A stretch of DNA of 64,000 nucleotides, taken from contig NZ_JAMPTM010000007.1 in the NCBI RefSeq assembly GCF_025403375.1, forward strand, positions 1-64,000, read 5' to 3'. Within the stretch, counting starts at the first letter, position 1, and each line of letters starts with the position of its first letter. This document shows positions 60,052 to 64,000 of the stretch, one piece after another. The notes beneath the pieces are model-generated. The model worked only from the letters and a program-made list of their open reading frames with translations. It ran no database searches and was not told the DNA's origin. This stretch comes from Frankia gtarii (GTDB lineage: Bacteria; Actinomycetota; Actinomycetes; Frankiales; Frankiaceae). The translations under genes and the position numbers were made by a program.

Positions 60052-61605
60052 ATGGAGACCGTCGCGGGAAGCTGGGGAACCTATGCCGTCGAGAAAGACG
60101 AGCTGGGCAGGGGCGGCGTCGGCTCGATTCACCGGACGAGCGATCCGGACTTCGTCTTCAAGCGCTACTTCGACCCGGCCAAGGCGCCCGCCCGCAAGGA
60201 TCTCGAAAAGCTGGTCGAGGTGGGCCGCGAGGTCCTGGTCAGGCAGCGCCGCAAGCCGGGCGAGACCCCGGAATCCTCGGTGAACTGGCCGGTCGACGTC
60301 AGCGTCGACCAGTACGGTGCGGTGACCGGCGTCCTGCTGCCGATCATCCCGCAGGTGCTCTTCCACGAGGAGTTCGGCGGCGTGCGCACGCTTGATTTCC
60401 TGGTGATGGCCCGCGCGAAGCCGCCGACCGCGAAGGGGCGCATCGTCCTGCTCCTGCGGATGGCGGAGATCTTCAACTTCGTCAACGCGCGGGGCCTCGT
60501 GCATGGCGACGTGAACGGCAAGAACCTGGCCTGGGCGGTGCAGCCGCAGCCGGTCATGTACCTGATCGACTGTGACGGCATGGTCCCGCAGCAGCCCGCG
60601 CCGAAGGCGGGCGTGCAGGCGATGGGGTGGGCTGACCCGCGGGTCGTCGAACGCCGCATCCCCGCGCACGACCACCTCAGCGACTGGTACGCCCTGGCCC
60701 TGGCCATGTACCGCGGCCTGCTACTCACCCCGGGCAAGCTGGACCGCGCCGCGGACGGGAGCTGGCCACCGCCGCAGAAGATCCCGAATGGCTTCCCGGT
60801 GCGACTGGCCGACCTCCTCCGCAGGGGGCTCGAACCGACCGACGCCGCGCGGCGCCCCGCACCGGATGAGTGGGTGCGGGCGCTGCGGGAGACCTACCTG
60901 CCGAACAACCGTTTCGACGATGCCGCGATCACGGCGCTGGACACGATGAGCGCCCCGGCCAAGAAGGCCCCGCCGCCGACGTTCACCCCGTTGCCGGCCA
61001 CGGACTGGACGACGACCGTCCGCCCGGCTCCCAGCAGGCCGGCGACCGGCCGCCGGCCGGTGAATCCGCCGCGCCAACCGCCCAGGCCCGGGCCACCCAC
61101 TGCGCGCCAGCCGCCCCCGCCCCGTCAACCGCCCGCAACCGGACAGCGCTACCCGCCGCCGCCGTACCAGTGGCCGAGGCCCGGATCCCCCTACCGTCAG
61201 CCCCCGCCATACCAGCCGCCCAGAACCGGGCAGCAATACCAGCAGCCCGCACCCCCTCGGTACCAGACCGGCCCGGTGATGCCGCCGCATCCGTACCAGG
61301 CGCCCGGATACGGGCCGCGGTACCAGCCCGGGCCCTCACCCGGAAACCCGGGCGTCGGCGGCCGAGTGCCCACCGGCTGGTTCGCGCTCACGGCTCTGCG
61401 CGGCAGGCTCGGCTGGTATGCCATCGGACTGACGGCAATATGTTACTCACCTTTCGGTCTTGGCTACTGCATCCTCGCCCTGATCCAACTGCGCGGCGTC
61501 AGTCCCGCATCTTATCCAAAAGTCCGGCGGACGCGTATATCGCTCATTGCCTTCGCGGGGCTCTACCTACTCGTGGTGGCTTTATCCATCGAAGCTTCCG
61601 GCTGA
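60052..61605 (+). CDS. Protein kinase of TerY-P type with proline-rich tail and membrane anchor
   Basis: The 517-residue kinase has a Gly loop GRGGVGS (20-26), ATP-site Lys in FVFKRY (37), catalytic loop HGDVNGKN (151-158) and metal motif LIDCDG (171-176), so it should be active. The kinase domain ends near 300. A proline/glutamine-rich linker follows (about 300-440, repeats like YQPPRTGQQYQQPAPPRYQ). Two C-terminal hydrophobic segments (WYAIGLTAICYSPFGLGYCI and ISLIAFAGLYLLVVALSIEA) anchor it. Related TerY-P kinases normally carry a helix-hairpin-helix instead. Starts with GGAGG spaced 9 bases. Likely partner of the vWA protein and phosphatase that follow. Confidence 0.82.
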   Translation: METVAGSWGTYAVEKDELGRGGVGSIHRTSDPDFVFKRYFDPAKAPARKDLEKLVEVGREVLVRQRRKPGETPESSVNWPVDVSVDQYGAVTGVLLPIIPQVLFHEEFGGVRTLDFLVMARAKPPTAKGRIVLLLRMAEIFNFVNARGLVHGDVNGKNLAWAVQPQPVMYLIDCDGMVPQQPAPKAGVQAMGWADPRVVERRIPAHDHLSDWYALALAMYRGLLLTPGKLDRAADGSWPPPQKIPNGFPVRLADLLRRGLEPTDAARRPAPDEWVRALRETYLPNNRFDDAAITALDTMSAPAKKAPPPTFTPLPATDWTTTVRPAPSRPATGRRPVNPPRQPPRPGPPTARQPPPPRQPPATGQRYPPPPYQWPRPGSPYRQPPPYQPPRTGQQYQQPAPPRYQTGPVMPPHPYQAPGYGPRYQPGPSPGNPGVGGRVPTGWFALTALRGRLGWYAIGLTAICYSPFGLGYCILALIQLRGVSPASYPKVRRTRISLIAFAGLYLLVVALSIEASG

Positions 61606-61630
61606 CCCTGAGAACGTGAAAGGATTCCGC

Positions 61631-62317
61631 GTGGCCGACGAGAGTTCCGAGCTCTACACGATATTTCCGGTCTTCATGGTGCTGGACGTGAGCGCGTCCA
61701 TGGCCGGCGGCCCGTTGGAGGCGCTCAACGATTCCCTGCCGGCGCTGCAGAAGGAGATGCAGTCCAATCCGACGGTCGGTGAGATCGCCCGGATCAGCAT
61801 CGTCACGTTCTCCGACGTGGGGCGGACCGTCGTGCCGCTGTGCGACCTGGCCGAGGTCTACCTGCCAGAGCTCATGGTCGAGGGCGGCACGAACTTCGCC
61901 GCCGCGTTCCAGGAGACCCGGCGGGCGATCGAGGGAGGGCTGCGGTCGCTGCCGAAGGGAACGCCGATCTACCGGCCGGTGGTGTTCTTTATGAGCGACG
62001 GGGAGCACCAGGCACCGGGTGACTGGGCCGCGGCGCTGAACGACCTGCGGGACCGGTCGTGGCGGTTCGCCCCGGAGGTGGTCGCGTTCGGCTTCGGTGA
62101 CCAGGTCAACGTCGACAGCATCCGCCGGATCGCGACCCGCTTCTCCTTTCTCGCCAAGGACGCCGACCCCGCGATGCAGGTTCGGGAAATCATGAATGCC
62201 CTGATCGGCAGCATCCGGACCACGTCGACGAGCTTCCGCGACCCGAGCCAGGCCGATGGTCTGCACCTGGAAACACCCACCGAGTTCTTCACGCCGCTCC
62301 CACCGATGACGCTGTGA
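61631..62317 (+). CDS. TerY-like vWA-domain protein
   Basis: The 228-residue vWA protein has a complete MIDAS: DVSASM (19-24), the Thr in GGTNF (87) and MSDGEH with Asp 123. It lacks the C-terminal TerY-C zinc ribbon that usual TerY proteins have, ending after STSFRDPSQADGLHLETPTE. The ribbon is instead the first gene of the operon. In TerY-P systems TerY is thought to be the metal- or substrate-binding scaffold controlled by phosphorylation. GTG 61631 follows AAAGGA; the stop overlaps the phosphatase start by 4 bp. Confidence 0.85.
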   Translation: MADESSELYTIFPVFMVLDVSASMAGGPLEALNDSLPALQKEMQSNPTVGEIARISIVTFSDVGRTVVPLCDLAEVYLPELMVEGGTNFAAAFQETRRAIEGGLRSLPKGTPIYRPVVFFMSDGEHQAPGDWAAALNDLRDRSWRFAPEVVAFGFGDQVNVDSIRRIATRFSFLAKDADPAMQVREIMNALIGSIRTTSTSFRDPSQADGLHLETPTEFFTPLPPMTL

Positions 62318-63603
62318 TGTCCCGGTTCCGAGACCTCCGCGGCCACTGGGCCGATCCCGCGGAGCACCCGCCGCCCGACGACGCGGAGCACCCGCCGCCC
62401 GACGACGCGGAGCACGACTGGCCGCTCCACCCGGGCGGTGCGGCGCCCGCGCGGAGTCGGGGGGCTGGCGAGGCTCCCGAGGCCCTGGATCATGCCGCTG
62501 CGCCGGACACCCCGGCCGCGCCGCGGGCGACCGCGGACGCCGCCGGCCCGCCGAGTGCCGCCCCCTGGGAGCAGCCGGCCGGGCTGCCGCCGGCGGCGAC
62601 AGCCGGACCCGGTGCCCCCAGGCCGCCGGAGGCGGACAACCCCGGACCGGCACCGGACGAACCGGCACCGGGCGGGCTGGCACCGGCCGGTTCGGCCGAG
62701 GCGCCACCGGCCGGTTCGGCCGAGGCGCCGGCGGGCGAGCCCACCCGACCCGCGGATCCCTGGCGGCTGCACAGCCCGCCAACGGCCGCGCCCACCGTCG
62801 GTAAGGTCCTGCCTGCGCCGCGGCCGGTGCTGGCGCCCGCGACGGCCTTCCGCCGCTCGATGCTGAGCCTCGACAGCGTCTTCGTCGGCGGCTTCCACGT
62901 GGCCGCCGGTTCGCTGGTGGGAACCGCGCACCTGGTGTCCGGCTCCCCCTGCCAGGACGCCTACGACTTCGCGGTCAGCCCCGGCGGCCGCCTGATCGTC
63001 GCCATCGCGGATGGACTGGGCTCACGCCCCCACTCGCAGGTCGGGGCCCGTTCGTTCTGCGAGGGAGCCGTTCAGGCGGGGTTGGCACGCGAGGAGCTGA
63101 CCGCCGCCGACCTGTTGGCGTACGCCGCTCGGTACGCCGAGAGCCAGGCCGGCGCGCACCGGTTGGCGCCACGGGAGATCGGGTTCGTCGGCGCGGTGGC
63201 GGTCTTCGCCGGCAGCCGCGGCGAGATCGCCCGCGTCGGTGACGTCTCGGCCTTCGCGCTGGCCGACGGGGAGTTCCACGAGCTGCTGACGAACGCCCCG
63301 GACGAGCACGTCAACATCGTGACGGACGCCCTGCCCGAACAGCCACTGCCCGCGCCGGAAGTGCGCCGCCTCGAGGCGGTGCGGCGCGTCGTGCTGTGCA
63401 CCGATGGTCTCGCGACGGACCTGCGCAACTCCCCCGGCGTGCGGAGCTGGCTGGCCGAATCCTGGGAGGCGCCCGGTGACGTGCACGCGATGGGTGAGGC
63501 GTTGCGGTTCCGGCGCCGTGGCTCCCACGACGACCGGACCGCGGTCGTGATCTCCGTGCTGGAGCGTCCCGTCGTCGCGGACAGCCCCGCCACCAGCGCC
63601 TAG
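62314..63603 (+). CDS. PP2C-family protein phosphatase of the TerY-P module
   Basis: The 429-residue protein has a long Pro/Ala/Gly linker (1-180, including EHPPPDDA repeats) and a C-terminal PP2C-like domain: SPCQDAYDF, IADGLGSRPHSQVGA (about 230), a RVGDVSAFAL segment, CTDGLATDLR (about 362) and DDRTAVVI (about 406). The metal-binding Asp residues are in place. It would reverse the kinase. GTG 62314 overlaps the vWA stop; ATG at 62317 is alternative. The gene ends 27 bp before the convergent gcvT. Confidence 0.82.
   Translation: MMSRFRDLRGHWADPAEHPPPDDAEHPPPDDAEHDWPLHPGGAAPARSRGAGEAPEALDHAAAPDTPAAPRATADAAGPPSAAPWEQPAGLPPAATAGPGAPRPPEADNPGPAPDEPAPGGLAPAGSAEAPPAGSAEAPAGEPTRPADPWRLHSPPTAAPTVGKVLPAPRPVLAPATAFRRSMLSLDSVFVGGFHVAAGSLVGTAHLVSGSPCQDAYDFAVSPGGRLIVAIADGLGSRPHSQVGARSFCEGAVQAGLAREELTAADLLAYAARYAESQAGAHRLAPREIGFVGAVAVFAGSRGEIARVGDVSAFALADGEFHELLTNAPDEHVNIVTDALPEQPLPAPEVRRLEAVRRVVLCTDGLATDLRNSPGVRSWLAESWEAPGDVHAMGEALRFRRRGSHDDRTAVVISVLERPVVADSPATSA
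62362..62409. repeat. 24-bp duplicate in the PP2C gene linker
   Basis: Two exact copies of a 24-bp unit beginning GAGCACCCGCCGCCCGACGA encode EHPPPDDA twice. They lie in the non-catalytic linker and are frame-neutral. Confidence 0.85.
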
Positions 63604-63630
63604 ACAAACGATCTCCCCGGCGAGCGGGGT

Positions 63631-64000
63631 CTACTTGGGCGAGGACGGGACGAAGGGGGGGCGCACGACGGTCATCGGGCTCGGGCGCCCACGGACGTCG
63701 ACGTTCACCGTGTCGCCCGCCGAGACGCCGCGGTCCAGCAGCGCCAGGCCGATGCCCTGGCGCAGCGTCGGGGAGAACGTTCCGCTGGTGACCTCGCCGA
63801 CCGGTTCGCCGGAGGAGGCGGTGACGGCCATGTGCGGTCGGGGAATGGCCCGCCCGGTCGATGTCAGCCCCCAGAGCAGGCGCGCGGCCCCGGCGGCCCG
63901 CTCGGCGAGCAGCGCCTCCCGACCCCAGAACCGCTCCTTGTCCCAGCCGACCGCCCACCCGGACCGGGCCTGCACCGGCGTGATCTCCCCGGACAGGTCC
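63631..64000 (-). CDS. gcvT: Aminomethyltransferase (glycine cleavage T protein), 5' part outside window
   Basis: Only the C-terminal ~123 residues are in the window; the frame runs off the right edge. [20 protein letters not shown], the lipoate/folate-domain end [19 protein letters not shown] and [19 protein letters not shown] are typical of the GcvT C-terminal barrel. The enzyme releases ammonia and forms methylene-tetrahydrofolate in glycine cleavage. It is convergent with the PP2C gene. gcvT follows cobS and ilvE in mycobacteria, so this is backbone on the far side of the TerY-P-like insert. Confidence 0.88.
   Translation of the reverse strand, partial: DLSGEITPVQARSGWAVGWDKERFWGREALLAERAAGAARLLWGLTSTGRAIPRPHMAVTASSGEPVGEVTSGTFSPTLRQGIGLALLDRGVSAGDTVNVDVRGRPSPMTVVRPPFVPSSPK

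Noticed and set aside
53080-63603. Treating the STAND gene and TerY-P-like operon as one system
   Set aside because: They are on opposite strands and separated by intact cobT-cobS backbone genes. Proximity alone does not support a single operon or function.
1-64000. tRNA, rRNA, insertion sequence or prophage genes
   Set aside because: No cloverleaf, rRNA-like sequence, transposase, integrase or phage structural motif was recognised while reading both strands. A tRNAscan or ISfinder run would be needed to exclude short cases.

Overview
The window is very GC-rich, with dense, often 4-bp-overlapping genes and many GTG starts: a high-GC actinobacterium. Gene content and order follow the actinobacterial chromosomal backbone. 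The order metallophosphoesterase, fadD15-like, pimB', DEDDh/GIY-YIG nuclease, qcrCAB/ctaE, trpD, ctaCDF, adoK, erpA, DUF3043, cobT, cobS, gcvT is, from memory, close to Mycobacterium tuberculosis Rv2185c-Rv2211c. The F420-type oxidoreductase, the large NB-ARC/WD40 protein and the many in-frame minisatellites fit a Frankia-like genome. The genus is an inference.

Layout. 1-14.6 kb: a partial membrane protein, a TIGR00300-type ornithine cyclodeaminase, and a reverse operon (SRPBCC, ArsA-like ATPase with altered P-loop, Cys-rich protein, ROK glucokinase). Then come a phosphoesterase, an acyl-CoA synthetase, a PimB'-like mannosyltransferase, a NYN RNase-like protein, a repeat-rich DUF4352 protein, a HIT protein and a VOC protein. 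14.7-30.2 kb: a DEDDh/GIY-YIG nuclease, then the respiratory bc1-aa3 genes (ctaE-qcrC-qcrA-qcrB and ctaC-ctaD-ctaF). These enclose an RraB-like gene, an SseB-domain gene, a fur-rubrerythrin-DUF3501 operon with a Fur-box-like site, an atypical receiver and trpD. 30.4-40.6 kb: cysteine desulfurase and TusA, adenosine kinase, erpA, nadA, DUF3043, an aldo/keto reductase, a TetR/F420-oxidoreductase operon with a double palindromic operator, and an MBL-CobU fusion.

40.6-57.3 kb looks like an accessory block lying between cobU and cobT-cobS. It holds a decayed VapC-like PIN toxin with an expanded 15-bp repeat and an eight-gene RpiR-controlled uptake locus: a phosphoesterase/PQQ-propeller fusion, two permeases, a binding lipoprotein, an ATPase, a HAD phosphatase and a second, truncated phosphoesterase. 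An XRE regulator/aldo-keto reductase pair, an internally shortened GNAT and a 1340-residue DUF4062-NB-ARC-WD40 STAND protein follow.

After cobT-cobS, at 59.7-63.6 kb, lies a compact four-gene signalling operon: a stand-alone TerY-C-like zinc ribbon, a protein kinase with a proline-rich tail and membrane anchor, a vWA protein and a PP2C phosphatase. This is a TerY-P-type triad with its zinc ribbon split off, and no other ter genes are visible. The window ends inside gcvT. The two best candidates for poorly described biology are this split TerY-P module and the RpiR/phosphoesterase uptake locus.
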